Positions 7,976 through 17,554 are shown, counted from the first letter of the stretch. The stretch: DNA of 41,669 nucleotides from Desulfobacterales bacterium (GCA_030066785.1 JASJAZ010000009.1:1-41669); one strand, 5' to 3'. Made by a program: numbers and translations. Notes: generated by a model from the letters alone, not told the origin.

Positions 7976-9124
7976 CTAGTGGCCTTTTTTCTTTTTGAGT
8001 TTATCAATCCGAGTGGAAATCTTACGTGCTTTTTGGATGTATTGATTCACCTGTTTGTAATCGGGATCCAGTGCCTTAACGGCCTGCCACTCTTTGAGGG
8101 CCGCTTGTGGTTTTTGCTCTTCAAAAAGCTGAATCCCGCGGGTATACAACATTTCTTTGAATGAGGTCTCACATTGATTGATGGTGTCTACGCATTTTGA
8201 ACAGAGCTTGCGGTAACTGATACATTCCTGAAATCGGGTTTTGGATCGGCGGTACTGCTTCTTTTGCGCCAATATTTGGGCATTTTGATACAGTGCTTCA
8301 CAGAGATACTGCAACGTCTGATCATCCTCAGGATCAACATTCAATACTTTCCGAAATTCGAAAACAGCATCTTCATATTTATTTTCGCGCATTAGATCGA
8401 GCCCGGCATCCCGGTAATTGGTCATTTGGGATTCAACCGTTTCGGTTGGGCTTTGGGGTTCAATCCGTGAATGCGCCACCCATCGCTTTTCCCACATACT
8501 GGCCGTAGCGGCTTTGCCGCCCAATTCAGGAAAGGGGATTCTCAATTGTTGACCGGGCCGAATGCTGGTAGAATCTGCCAGGTTATTGAAATGTGCGATC
8601 CGGATATGCTTTTTAAGATCACCATAATAGGTTTTGGCGATGGTGGCCAGTGTTTCGCCCGACTCTACGGTATGCAGGGCAAAACGGGTGGAACGCCGTT
8701 TACTGCTGCGTCGAAGCTGTTTCAAGGCGCCATTATGCTTTGGCCATAGTTTAAGCGCCATCAAAAATTCCATTTGGCCATTGCGATACTTGCCCTGGGC
8801 ATATAGTTTAAGCCCGTTTTTATAGTGCACATCCGATTTCTTGCGCATAGTTGACTCCACGCGACGCAAACTTTGCACGGCTTCTGGATCTTTGGGCACA
8901 ACTGTTAGCGCTAATTTGTACTGCCGTGCGGCGGAGGTCAGATCATCCTTCTTTTCATAGGTCTGTCCTTTTTTAATAAACTGCTGCCTAAGCTTGGCGG
9001 CTTCGGCCTTTATTTTGGCTTTGATTTCGACATCGGTCGGCTTGTTCGCAGCAGCTGCCAATGAATACGCCCAAAAGAACATCAACAAAACGGCACTGGC
9101 TATTCTGATGGTGTAGGTCATCAT
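7976..9124 (-). CDS. Exported TPR protein with central LysM domain
   Basis: 382 aa. A signal peptide is evident at residues 1-26 (hydrophobic 'ASAVLLMFFWAYSLAAAA'). Residues 35-135 form TPR-like helical repeats; residues 150-198 form a LysM domain ('HTVESGETLATIAKTYYGD' through 'SIRPGQQLRIPFPE'); residues 235-375 form more TPR repeats with several cysteines (CISYRKLCSKC). LysM binds peptidoglycan or other GlcNAc polymers, so the protein probably sits in the periplasm as a cell-wall-bound scaffold. It starts two bases after the stop of the deacetylase gene, giving a clear transcriptional and functional pair. The partner proteins of its TPR units are unknown. Confidence 0.85.
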   Translation of the reverse strand: MMTYTIRIASAVLLMFFWAYSLAAAANKPTDVEIKAKIKAEAAKLRQQFIKKGQTYEKKDDLTSAARQYKLALTVVPKDPEAVQSLRRVESTMRKKSDVHYKNGLKLYAQGKYRNGQMEFLMALKLWPKHNGALKQLRRSSKRRSTRFALHTVESGETLATIAKTYYGDLKKHIRIAHFNNLADSTSIRPGQQLRIPFPELGGKAATASMWEKRWVAHSRIEPQSPTETVESQMTNYRDAGLDLMRENKYEDAVFEFRKVLNVDPEDDQTLQYLCEALYQNAQILAQKKQYRRSKTRFQECISYRKLCSKCVDTINQCETSFKEMLYTRGIQLFEEQKPQAALKEWQAVKALDPDYKQVNQYIQKARKISTRIDKLKKKKGH

Positions 9125-9125
9125 A

Positions 9126-10118
9126 TCACTTCAGCCTCATCTCTTGTGTGGTTGCAATACGACTGGTAAAATACTTGATATCTTCCCCCAAAACCTGATT
9201 GCGCCTTAATACCAATAAATCTGCAAAAAACGGATTTTCTCCGGTTTCAACCGTTAGACCCAATTTATAGTTTGCTTTTTTTACGAGATTCAGCACCTGC
9301 ATATTATAAGTACTGTAGGGAAACGCTATAAACTGCGTGTTTTGTTTCATTTCCCGATCAATTATTTTCTTAGATTCAAAAATCTCTTTCCTGACACGGG
9401 CACGATACTTTTGGTCGGTTTCCCCTTTGCGTTTTAAGGTCAGATCGGGGTGCGACAACGTATGTGAGCCGATCTCAAATCCTTGTGCCTTTAACTCGCG
9501 CAATTGTTGCCAGGTCATTGAATTGGATGAAGCCCCCACGAAATCAGTGTAGATAAACAGCGTGGCCGTGAACCCATGTTTTTTTAGGATCGGAACCGCG
9601 ATGTCGTAGACCGACTTATAACCGTCATCAATGGTAATAACGATGGCATTGCGCGGCAGGGCCCGTTTATATTCTAGAAAGCCGACCAACTCCTTAAGGC
9701 TGATCACACGGTAGTTCTTTTTCTTCAGATATTGCATTTGGGCTTTAAACGCTTTTTCCGTAACGCAGAGGGCATCTTTGCAGCGCTCGGCAAATCGATG
9801 GTAGCAAAGAATCGGCACCACCTGGTAGCTGTCTTCGTACAGACCGGCTTTATTTTCCGATTTCAAGGGTATGATGATGCTTTTATCGGGGCTGAATTTC
9901 ACTTTGGGATTGGCATCCTCGATGATCCAGGCTTTGCGCGCATCACCCAAAAACTTTTTGGCCACGCTCTCAGGCGTATCGCCGCTTTGCAATCGATAAA
10001 GGACATAATCATTTGATTTAAAGCTCTCCCAATGCGGTGCGGCACAAGACATTAACAAGCCGCCGATAAAAATCAAAACGATTGCATGGCGAAGATATTT
10101 TGCATCAAAACAGCACAT
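9126..10118 (-). CDS. LysM-polysaccharide deacetylase (NodB-homology) lipoprotein
   Basis: 330 aa from ATG at 10118, chosen because GGGGGA lies six bases upstream; the longer TTG frame to 10151 has no such site. A lipoprotein signal ends at 'GGLLMSC' (Cys25). A LysM-like domain ('YRLQSGDTPESVAKKFLGD') covers about residues 37-86. The CE4 domain follows, with metal-binding Asp in 'VITIDDGYKSVYD' and His pair in 'GSHTLSHPDL', then 'FIAFPYSTYN', where the usual FRYPYG motif is changed. CE4 enzymes remove N-acetyl groups from peptidoglycan or exopolysaccharide. With an anchored LysM domain, peptidoglycan or envelope glycan is the likely target. It lies between the SpoIIE phosphatase and the TPR/LysM gene. 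Confidence 0.9.
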   Translation of the reverse strand: MCCFDAKYLRHAIVLIFIGGLLMSCAAPHWESFKSNDYVLYRLQSGDTPESVAKKFLGDARKAWIIEDANPKVKFSPDKSIIIPLKSENKAGLYEDSYQVVPILCYHRFAERCKDALCVTEKAFKAQMQYLKKKNYRVISLKELVGFLEYKRALPRNAIVITIDDGYKSVYDIAVPILKKHGFTATLFIYTDFVGASSNSMTWQQLRELKAQGFEIGSHTLSHPDLTLKRKGETDQKYRARVRKEIFESKKIIDREMKQNTQFIAFPYSTYNMQVLNLVKKANYKLGLTVETGENPFFADLLVLRRNQVLGEDIKYFTSRIATTQEMRLK

Positions 10119-10176
10119 GGTGTATCCCCCGATTTTAGTTGCCAAACTCAACCTATTAACATTTATGTGCCAACAA

Positions 10177-11778
10177 TTATGAAGGTTCTTGGATTTTAAT
10201 CACCATTAAGGTTACATCATCCGGCAGTTCGACGTTTTCGCGAAACCGGTTAAGCTCTGCGAGAATGTTGCCCAAAATGTCCTGGGCAGCAGCCCTCTGA
10301 TATTTTTGGATGATATCCATCACGGGTTGTTTGCCAAATGCTTTGCCCTCCCAATTCAGTGTATCCCACACCCCATCGGTGCTGATGACAATTATTTGAC
10401 CCGCTTTTAATCCCTTTTTCGTATTTTCTTCATACTGCCAATCCTCAACCACACCCAGCGGAACACCGGGGCCCTTCATAAAATCAAAGGCATCCGTTTC
10501 AGGATCATAAAAAATCGCCGGATCATGTCCCGCCCGCACCCAGTTAATACTACTTTGCTCCAGATTCAGGGTAGCATAAAAAAGGGTCATAAACGTGTTG
10601 GATTCATGTACATCATGGTGAAAGACACGATTGATGTCTGTGACAATTCGGGCGATGCTGCCCCCGTCCCGCGAGCGTTGCCGAATAAAGGCCCGTGCCG
10701 TGGCCATCAGCAATGCGGATGGAATACCATGACCGGTGATATCGCCAACGACAAAGCCAATCTGGCCGTTATCCCCTATTTTTAAAAAATCATAATAATC
10801 CCCACCCGTTTCATCGCAGTAAATGCTGCGCCCGGCAATATCCAGACCATTTATTTGGGGTACTTTCTGGGGCAAAAGGCTATGCTGGACCTCCATGGCC
10901 AGTTCCAGGGATTGGCGCATTTGGTCGCGCTCTTTTAGACCCTGTGACATCTGGTTAAAGGCCCTGCCCAAATCGCCGAGCTCATCATTGCGGTTTATCT
11001 GAACCTGATGCTCGAAATCTCCGGATCTAATGGCCTGGGTGCCGTCCTTTAATCGGCGAATCGGAATGGAAAAATAAAAGCCCAAACCCAAACTCAAAAT
11101 CGCGCCGATCAGGATAATCACACCGGTTAGAATGAAAATAAACTGTTTGGCGTTGCGAATATTTTGATAAATCTTTGAAGGTGAAATCACCAGAGCGACA
11201 CTCCCCACCGGGATTTCCTGGTAGGTTATGATCTTTTCGAACATGAGAAAATCATCGCCGTTCTCAGCAAATATGCCTACCTGAACATCATCACGCGCCT
11301 GGAGCTTACGCACCATTTTCGGTCGCGAGAAAATGGTATTGACCTTGTTGATGTCATTGTGCGCTTTAATGACATTTTTGGAGTCAGCGATTAAAGCATC
11401 GGTCACTTGGGCATCCGCCGCCAAGTCTTTAACCAGCTGAAATAAAACAAGATCTTCCTCCGTCAACAACTTATCGGCAGCATTTTCCGCAGCAATTCGC
11501 ACCATGCTGTCGCCCAGAACCACCAATTGATCGAAATAATCTTGTCGCTGTTTTTCCAGGATGAAGATACTAATCGTCGTAATGACCACAACAATCAGAA
11601 GGGTGGCGAGTGAAATGAATTTAATAAATATGGGGATCTTGAAAAATTTACGCCGCTCGCGGCCGGTTCTGCGCTCAGGGCCTTGGGGTCTGCCGACATC
11701 GCGTACCCTGCGATCGCGTCCGTTGCGTCTTTCGCTTTTCTGCTGAGACTGTTTCACACGGGCATCATCGGTCATCAA
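10177..11778 (-). CDS. Membrane-bound SpoIIE-type serine phosphatase with HAMP domain (RsbU-like)
   Basis: 533 aa. A strongly basic N-terminus (residues 10-44, rich in RR and ER) precedes TM1 (about 46-74). An extracytoplasmic sensor of about 135 residues, TM2 (about 213-237), a HAMP linker (238-290) and a PP2C SpoIIE catalytic domain (300-530) follow. Metal-binding motifs 'GGDYYD' (325-330) and 'GDITGHGIPSALLM' are intact, as is 'STDGVWD' near the end. Such proteins dephosphorylate anti-sigma antagonists in partner-switch pathways. No STAS antagonist or RsbW-type kinase is nearby. The downstream deacetylase and LysM genes on the same strand suggest, without proof, control of envelope remodelling. 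Confidence 0.93.
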   Translation of the reverse strand: MMTDDARVKQSQQKSERRNGRDRRVRDVGRPQGPERRTGRERRKFFKIPIFIKFISLATLLIVVVITTISIFILEKQRQDYFDQLVVLGDSMVRIAAENAADKLLTEEDLVLFQLVKDLAADAQVTDALIADSKNVIKAHNDINKVNTIFSRPKMVRKLQARDDVQVGIFAENGDDFLMFEKIITYQEIPVGSVALVISPSKIYQNIRNAKQFIFILTGVIILIGAILSLGLGFYFSIPIRRLKDGTQAIRSGDFEHQVQINRNDELGDLGRAFNQMSQGLKERDQMRQSLELAMEVQHSLLPQKVPQINGLDIAGRSIYCDETGGDYYDFLKIGDNGQIGFVVGDITGHGIPSALLMATARAFIRQRSRDGGSIARIVTDINRVFHHDVHESNTFMTLFYATLNLEQSSINWVRAGHDPAIFYDPETDAFDFMKGPGVPLGVVEDWQYEENTKKGLKAGQIIVISTDGVWDTLNWEGKAFGKQPVMDIIQKYQRAAAQDILGNILAELNRFRENVELPDDVTLMVIKIQEPS

Positions 11779-12320
11779 GGAGATCCTTTAAACTGAACAG
11801 CCAATTGATCACATACCACTCAGCGCCAACGCGTAGGTGTGCAAGCCTTGAAAAATTTCCCATCCCTGCCCAACACAGTTACCGGAAATGCACTGATAAG
11901 CGAATAAAATTCAGCGAGCAAACACGCACCAATCAAAAAGCCCCTCGTTTTAACGGTAAATAGAGAGGCATTGTCATCATTTTCATCAGGTCATCGCAAT
12001 TGGGCATAAAAAGAGAGATCATATGCTATGAGTATAAACCAAAATGGACCCCGATAGTCAAGGAAAGCCTTGCCCGCCGCCAATTAAAAAAGAATTCATT
12101 TATGAAACCCATCATTACAATGCGAAAACGCGTCTATACACATCTGAAAAACTCGAACTTTTCTCCTCTGCCATTGCGACCACCAGTTAATAAGCCCGAC
12201 GAAACTGCCTTACATTACCTTGACGCCGTCATCCCCTTCACTTCGTTATTAAGTTTGATTACCCTGTTTTGCCACGGCATCTGGTCAGCGCAATACATTG
12301 AGATCCGTTGATTCGTTGGC
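11779..12320. other. 542-base non-coding stretch
   Basis: It lies between the start of the SpoIIE phosphatase gene and the end of the DUF2284 gene, both on the minus strand, so it should hold the phosphatase promoter and the end of the upstream transcript. A plus-strand frame at 12000-12311 opens with TTG and matches nothing. An imperfect GCCCCTC/GAGAGGC pairing near 11940-11971 is the only structure noticed, with no T-tract after it. Confidence 0.4.
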
Positions 12321-12872
12321 TCAATGCACCAGTAGAAAGGCATAACGATTCATGGTCTGGGAATAATCGGTGCGGACTTCAACAGGAAAACCAAAGCGGC
12401 GGACCGTGGAATACACATCCACGGCCATCGCTTCCGGTGCCGGACGTGCCATGCGCGGTTGGCTGCACTGATTCCGGACGCCGGCGCATTCATTACAGAT
12501 GCAGCAGCTGTCCATGAACAGCAAAAAGGCGCGTTCAAAGCCAGACAGAAACACTGCTCTTTCCAGTTTGAGTAATTCCATATTGACCTTGCGCGACCAT
12601 TTGTGGCGATCTTCGGGCTTACCGACCTTTTTGGCAAATCGAAAAATAACCGCGTCGGAATATTCTTGAAAGAATCGTTCGCATTCCGCCACCGTGGGCG
12701 TGTTTGGTGGGCAGCAGGCATTGTGGCCGAACTCCCCACAACCAAACATACACTTGGTGCGCACCCATTGCGACACGATGATTTGATGGGGATCAATCCA
12801 TTTGAAGTCCGAGTAATCAAAAGATTTAATCAGGTCAGTTACTTTTTCACGATGATTCATGTGTGTTTCCAT
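12321..12872 (-). CDS. DUF2284 family predicted metal-binding protein
   Basis: 183 aa. The family signature is clear: 'CMFGCGEFGHNACCPPNTPT' (near residues 41-60) followed by a second Cys cluster 'CCICNECAGVRNQC' and 'ARPAPEAMAVDV'. DUF2284 proteins are common in anaerobes and are thought to bind an iron-sulfur or other metal centre through these cysteines; their function is not established. Either of two ATG codons, at 12872 or 12860, could start translation. The gene follows NudC by 35 bases on the same strand and may be read with it. Confidence 0.88.
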   Translation of the reverse strand: METHMNHREKVTDLIKSFDYSDFKWIDPHQIIVSQWVRTKCMFGCGEFGHNACCPPNTPTVAECERFFQEYSDAVIFRFAKKVGKPEDRHKWSRKVNMELLKLERAVFLSGFERAFLLFMDSCCICNECAGVRNQCSQPRMARPAPEAMAVDVYSTVRRFGFPVEVRTDYSQTMNRYAFLLVH

Positions 12873-12907
12873 CCCATGATGATTTGATATAATGCGATAG
12901 ATTGAAA

Positions 12908-13738
12908 TTACAGGGTACCGCTTGCGTGTTTTGCTAAATACCAGTCAATTAGTCGCCTGGCAATACTTTGCGGTGGGGGTATTTGGGGAAGATTAGCGGG
13001 GGTAAACCAATCGGCGTCAACGATTTCCTTGGGATCGACTTTGATATCGCCATCGGCATACTCAGCGGTAAATCCAATCATCAAAGAATTGGGAAAGGGC
13101 CAGGGCTGGCTGCCGAAATAGTGAATGTTGTCCACCCCAATACCGACCTCTTCACGCACCTCCCGCTTAAGGCATTCTTCCAATGTCTCGCCCGGTTCCA
13201 CAAATCCGGCCAAAACACTGTAAAAACTGGCGGGAAACCGCTGCGCCCGGGCCAGCAGGATTTTAGCATCTTTCAATACCGCCACAATGATTGCCGGCGA
13301 CATCCGCGGATAAACAACCAAATCACAGTGCGCACAGATCTTGGCACGCTCGTCTGACTTATCCCTGATGGACCGGCCACATTGTCCGCAGAACTGATGG
13401 GTTAAATGCCAGTTAGCGATCTGCTTGGCGCGCCCGGCCACTCCCAGCAAGCCATCATCCATTACACTAAACAGGGAGCGTAAACTATGCCAGGCAAATC
13501 CATTTACGGATTGCCTGTCGACGGTCATTTCAGCTGCAAAACAGGCGCGGCGATCCAACTTGCCGATGTATTGGCGCCAATCAACATTTAATTGTGCATT
13601 TTCAATATCGGCCGTGACCGGAAGTTGCACGCTGCCATCAGACCTTGGCTTTACCAATAGTCTATGATTGTAAAAAACAAACCAGATATCAGAATCTGTT
13701 TGCCGGACGGCGGGATCGTATGCCGATTTAAAAATCAT
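12908..13738 (-). CDS. nudC: NAD(+) diphosphatase / decapping Nudix hydrolase NudC
   Basis: 276 aa, close to E. coli NudC length. A four-Cys zinc site is present (Cys117, Cys120, Cys135, Cys138 in 'CGQCGRS' and 'CAHCDLV'). The Nudix box at residues 178-200 is complete ('GFVEPGETLEECLKREVREE' and following VGI). The NADH-specificity motif 'SQPWPFPNSL' lies at 210-219. The enzyme hydrolyses NAD(H) to NMN(H) and AMP, and in E. coli also removes NAD caps from RNA. It lies between the flavin reductase and the DUF2284 gene on the same strand, with no obvious functional link. Confidence 0.96.
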   Translation of the reverse strand: MIFKSAYDPAVRQTDSDIWFVFYNHRLLVKPRSDGSVQLPVTADIENAQLNVDWRQYIGKLDRRACFAAEMTVDRQSVNGFAWHSLRSLFSVMDDGLLGVAGRAKQIANWHLTHQFCGQCGRSIRDKSDERAKICAHCDLVVYPRMSPAIIVAVLKDAKILLARAQRFPASFYSVLAGFVEPGETLEECLKREVREEVGIGVDNIHYFGSQPWPFPNSLMIGFTAEYADGDIKVDPKEIVDADWFTPANLPQIPPPQSIARRLIDWYLAKHASGTL

Positions 13739-13881
13739 TTAATGTAAAACCAGAATGATAGACTGTCTGTAACTGCAAAATAAATAATCCGTCAGCATAT
13801 TTGAGCACATCCATAGCTGCTTAAATTATTCTCAAATCAATCATGTGCCAATATTTAAATTCAGCGATTTGGCAACACCCG

Positions 13882-14379
13882 CTAACGTTCATAACAAGCC
13901 AAAATGTCGCCAAAATATAAGGTATGATAGTCCTTTTCCGGATAAATCGCGGCATCGCAGCCTATATCTAAAAAATGGGGGTCCATGGCCGATTTGTATA
14001 TAATGTTACATTCAACATGCAAACCGGCAATGTCTAAAATCGGCGATGTCACTTTTTGAGCGTCAAACGGCACCAGGCTGCATTCCTTGAATTTATCGAC
14101 ATCCCGGCCCGATTTGGTACCGCAATACATGACCTGTGCATGCATATTGCCGGAAGGAATTGATACCGTAAAATCAGTGGCTTTTTCTATAATGCCAAAG
14201 GTGTGGCGCGAATCACGCACTGCGATCATAAAAATTGGTTTACGCCAGCAATAACCGATGGTGGCCCACCCAATGGCCATGGTATTGAGCGAATTGCCCG
14301 CCTTAACCGTTAAAAACGCCCCTTTCTTGATCTGTTGCATAGCTTTCTCGGCCACTGCTAGATAATCGACGGCCTGCAT
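13882..14379 (-). CDS. Flavin reductase-like (flavoredoxin-type) FMN-binding protein
   Basis: 165 aa. The split-barrel flavin reductase fold is suggested by 'GAFLTVKAGNSLNTMAIGWA', 'KPIFMIAVRDSRHTFGIIEK' and 'DFTVSIPSGNMHAQVMYCGT', with the conserved 'SGRDVDKF' segment after it. In sulfate reducers related flavoredoxins bind FMN and carry electrons; other members supply reduced flavin. An AGGAGG site precedes ATG at 14379. It follows the acyl-CoA dehydrogenase gene by 48 bases, so an electron-transfer role alongside that enzyme is conceivable, although acyl-CoA dehydrogenases normally use ETF. Confidence 0.87.
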   Translation of the reverse strand: MQAVDYLAVAEKAMQQIKKGAFLTVKAGNSLNTMAIGWATIGYCWRKPIFMIAVRDSRHTFGIIEKATDFTVSIPSGNMHAQVMYCGTKSGRDVDKFKECSLVPFDAQKVTSPILDIAGLHVECNIIYKSAMDPHFLDIGCDAAIYPEKDYHTLYFGDILACYER

Positions 14380-14427
14380 ATAAATCCCTCCTTACATCAC
14401 GAAACCGTTTTGCCAGAATGTTTTGTA

Positions 14428-16233
14428 TTAGTCATCAAAATGTACTGTCTGTGTCTTTAGGGTGACAGCCTCGGTATCTGTTAACCGTTTAATTAATCCC
14501 AGGGTTTTGGGCAGTTCATAGGCAAAATAATAACAAAATGTTTGCCATTTGCCCTGGAAAAAAGCCGCTTCCGCCCCCATCGGCGACTTGGCCAAAGCCT
14601 GCTGTATGACGATGGCCTGCTTTAACCATTGCCACGCGATGGTAATAATACCAAACAATTCCAAATACAAGGTTGCATCAGCTAAAAATGCCACCGGACC
14701 CTTTTTCTGAGCAATACCGATCAGGTGCAGGGTGACGTCCTGCAGGGCGTTCAGCGCCTCATCTAATTGCCCTGCATATTTTGCCAAATCCGTATTCTTT
14801 TTAGCCGCCTCGATGGTTTGGCCGACTTCGGCCATGTAAAAATGCATGGCAAGGCCTTCATGCTGGATCACCTTGCGGCCCAAGAGATCCATTCCCTGGA
14901 TGCCGGTGGTGCCCTCGTGTATGGGATGTATACGGATATCACGCAAATATTGACCGGCGGGAAAATCATCACAGTAACCATAACCGCCAAAGCACTGCAT
15001 GGCCTGGCTGGTGCTCAAAATGCCCATTTCAGAGGGATATGTTTTGGCCACTGGGGTAAGCAAATCCAGCAACAGCGCATATTTGCGTTGCGCCTCTTCG
15101 GATGATACGGCTTGCAGGTCGGTATAATAGCAGCATTGTAACACCAGCGCCAAAGAGCCTTCGATCACGGATCTTTGAAATAGCAGCATGCGTTTAACAT
15201 CGGCATGTTCGATAATGGGGATCTGTGGCTGGGTGGGATCTTTTTGTCCCAGTGGACGCCCCTGGGTTCGCATCCGGCAATAATCCAAAGCGGCATAATA
15301 GGCCGCCGAGGCGATGGCCGTCGCCCCTAATCCGACCTCAATGCGCGCTTCGTTCATCATTTGAAACATATAACGCAGTCCCTGATGCGGTTCGCCCACC
15401 AAATAACCATGGCAGTTATTCTTTTCACCAATGCTTAATTCAGTGATCGGTGTGCCGCGATATCCCAATTTGTGATAGATCTGACTGACGGTAATGTCGT
15501 TGGCTTCCAGTTGGCCTCCTGGGCCAATCCGCTTTTTGGGTACCACAAACAAAGAAATCCCTTTGACGCCCGGTGGCGCACCCGCAATTCGTGCCAACAT
15601 CAGATGCACCACGTTATCAACCCCATCATGGTCACCGGCGGAAATAAAAATCTTTTGCCCCCGCAGGCGGAAATGTCCTTCATCATCGGGCTCGGCCACA
15701 GTCATAATGTCGGCCAGCGAACTGCCGGCTTGCGGTTCGGTCAAAGCCATGGTTCCCTGCCATTTCCCCCCAAGCATTTGGGGTACAAACGCTTGAATCA
15801 ATTCCGGGCTGCCGAAGGAGGTAATTAAATGGGCGGCACCCGCCGATAGGACCGGATAAACACTGGCGGAGTAATTCGCAGCGGCAAATATGAACCGACA
15901 CAGGCCGTTTACCGAATGGGGCAATTGTTCCCCGTCTAATTCAAGTGGAAAGCCAGCGGCGATCCAGCCGCCATTGCCAAATTCCTGCATAAAACTGCGA
16001 ATGGCCGGATAGGCCTTGACTTGCCCTGCTTCCAGTTGCGGGGTTTGACGATCCATTTCCTCATAGGCCGGCCGCAGTAGCTTTTCAGCCAGCTTCAAGC
16101 CGGCATCCAGCACCATATCAAACACATTGCGGTTGTGCATGGCATAGGCCGGATATTGTGTCAGGACCGTGGCATCGAAGACCTCGTACAACAGAAATTT
16201 CAAATTGCGTTTGCTGACAAATTTAGCCGCCAT
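14428..16233 (-). CDS. Long-form acyl-CoA dehydrogenase (DmdC-like length class)
   Basis: 601 aa, the roughly 600-residue class with an extra C-terminal helical domain. The FAD/substrate motif 'MALTEPQAGSSLADI' is at 162-176, and 'QCFGGYGYCDDFPAGQYLRD' then 'IHPIHEGTTGIQGMDLLGRK' at the end of the core supplies the catalytic base candidate Glu440. It oxidises an acyl-CoA to the enoyl-CoA, passing electrons to ETF. The family includes 3-methylthiopropanoyl-CoA dehydrogenases, but the substrate cannot be read from sequence. It directly follows the TRAP transporter genes, 57 bases after DctM, which suggests that the imported acid is activated and oxidised by this enzyme. No CoA ligase is nearby. 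Confidence 0.93.
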   Translation of the reverse strand: MAAKFVSKRNLKFLLYEVFDATVLTQYPAYAMHNRNVFDMVLDAGLKLAEKLLRPAYEEMDRQTPQLEAGQVKAYPAIRSFMQEFGNGGWIAAGFPLELDGEQLPHSVNGLCRFIFAAANYSASVYPVLSAGAAHLITSFGSPELIQAFVPQMLGGKWQGTMALTEPQAGSSLADIMTVAEPDDEGHFRLRGQKIFISAGDHDGVDNVVHLMLARIAGAPPGVKGISLFVVPKKRIGPGGQLEANDITVSQIYHKLGYRGTPITELSIGEKNNCHGYLVGEPHQGLRYMFQMMNEARIEVGLGATAIASAAYYAALDYCRMRTQGRPLGQKDPTQPQIPIIEHADVKRMLLFQRSVIEGSLALVLQCCYYTDLQAVSSEEAQRKYALLLDLLTPVAKTYPSEMGILSTSQAMQCFGGYGYCDDFPAGQYLRDIRIHPIHEGTTGIQGMDLLGRKVIQHEGLAMHFYMAEVGQTIEAAKKNTDLAKYAGQLDEALNALQDVTLHLIGIAQKKGPVAFLADATLYLELFGIITIAWQWLKQAIVIQQALAKSPMGAEAAFFQGKWQTFCYYFAYELPKTLGLIKRLTDTEAVTLKTQTVHFDD

Positions 16234-16289
16234 ATCGCCTCCCCAGGATTAATGCTGAACGGAGTTTTCATAATTGTGGCGCAAAGGAT

Positions 16290-17552
16290 TTATTGAACAA
16301 ATGCGAGGCTGATCCATGGAACATACGTGATGATGGCCAGTGCCACAAGCAAAATAGCAATGAACGGCAACGACGCCCAGTAAAGCCGCAACACCGGTTT
16401 TTCAAAGCGGATACTGGCAATAAACAGGTTGATACCCAGCGGGGGGATCGAGGCACCGATTTCCAGGTTGGTTAAAAAAATGATTCCCAAGTGAATGGGA
16501 TGAATACCGTAGGCCTGAGCAATGGGTGCCAGAAGCGGCACCACCACAACCAGTGCCGAAAAAATGCCCATGGTGCATCCTACGGCCAAAAGGAAACAGT
16601 TGAGAATGATCAGAAACAAATAACGGTTGGTAATGTGGCTTTTGAAAAATTCAAGCAGCTGCATGGGAATCTGTTCGTCGATCAGGTAGTTGGTCAGGCC
16701 CATGGCCGCACCCAAAATAACCAAAACCGTGCCCACCAAAATCATGCTTTTTTTTACGATAGCCGATAGCTCCCGCAATTTTATATCCCGGTAGATCAGG
16801 ATCTCAATAATCAATACATATACGGCCGTAATAGCGGCCGCTTCACTGACCGCAAAATAGCCGCTGTAAATACCGCCCAGTACGATAAGCGGTAGGGGGA
16901 GCTCCCAGAAAGCCTCTTTAAGAGCACTGATCACCTTACTGAATTTAAAGCGCGTGCGGGGTACGCGATGATGGGTGGCGCGTTGTATACTAAAAATTGC
17001 CAGCAGCATCACCAGTAAGATTCCGGGCAATATGCCGGCAATAAAGAGATGGTCGATGCGCACTTTGGCCACGATGGCATAGATGATCAGGGGGAGACTG
17101 GGCGGAAACAATAGTCCCAAAGTACCGGAAGTGGTCAACAAACCGAGTGAAAAGGGTTCCGGGTAGCGGCTGCGCAACATGGCCGGCAGCAGAATCCCGC
17201 CCAGGGCAATGATGGTTAGGCCGGTGGCGCCTGTTAGGGCCGTAAATACCGCGCAGGTTATCAGGGCAATGATCGAGAGACCACCGGGCAGCCATCCGCA
17301 CAGCGCATCTGAAACCCGAATCAGTCGGCGCGGCGCCCCGCTTTCGGAAAGCAAGTAACCGGCAAAAGTAAACAACGGGATAGCCACTAAAACAGGCGTG
17401 GTTGCCAGGCGGTGCATCTCGATGATGATCGCTGACAGATCGATTTGAGCATGAAAAAATAAAAAAAGCGCCAGAGCCGCAATAATGATAAAAACCGGCA
17501 CGCCGAGAACCAGTAATACAAGAAGAACAATGAGAGCAAGCAGAGGGCTCAT
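16290..17552 (-). CDS. dctM: TRAP transporter large permease (DctM)
   Basis: 420 aa, about 12 hydrophobic segments along the whole length. Family landmarks include 'VAIPLFTFAGYLLSESGAPR' near 55-75, 'GATGLTIIALGGILLPAMLR', 'FPPSLPLIIYAIVAKVRIDH' and the C-terminal 'GASIPPLGINLFIASI'. DctM is the sodium-coupled transport subunit in the inner membrane and works with DctQ and the periplasmic DctP. It starts two bases after the DctQ stop and belongs to a compact TatT-DctP-DctQ-DctM set. Confidence 0.97.
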   Translation of the reverse strand: MSPLLALIVLLVLLVLGVPVFIIIAALALFLFFHAQIDLSAIIIEMHRLATTPVLVAIPLFTFAGYLLSESGAPRRLIRVSDALCGWLPGGLSIIALITCAVFTALTGATGLTIIALGGILLPAMLRSRYPEPFSLGLLTTSGTLGLLFPPSLPLIIYAIVAKVRIDHLFIAGILPGILLVMLLAIFSIQRATHHRVPRTRFKFSKVISALKEAFWELPLPLIVLGGIYSGYFAVSEAAAITAVYVLIIEILIYRDIKLRELSAIVKKSMILVGTVLVILGAAMGLTNYLIDEQIPMQLLEFFKSHITNRYLFLIILNCFLLAVGCTMGIFSALVVVVPLLAPIAQAYGIHPIHLGIIFLTNLEIGASIPPLGINLFIASIRFEKPVLRLYWASLPFIAILLVALAIITYVPWISLAFVQ

Positions 17553-17554
17553 GG

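Noticed and set aside
12000-12311. 103-residue plus-strand open frame in the 542-base gap
   Set aside because: It opens with TTG, has no ribosome site and no recognisable motif.
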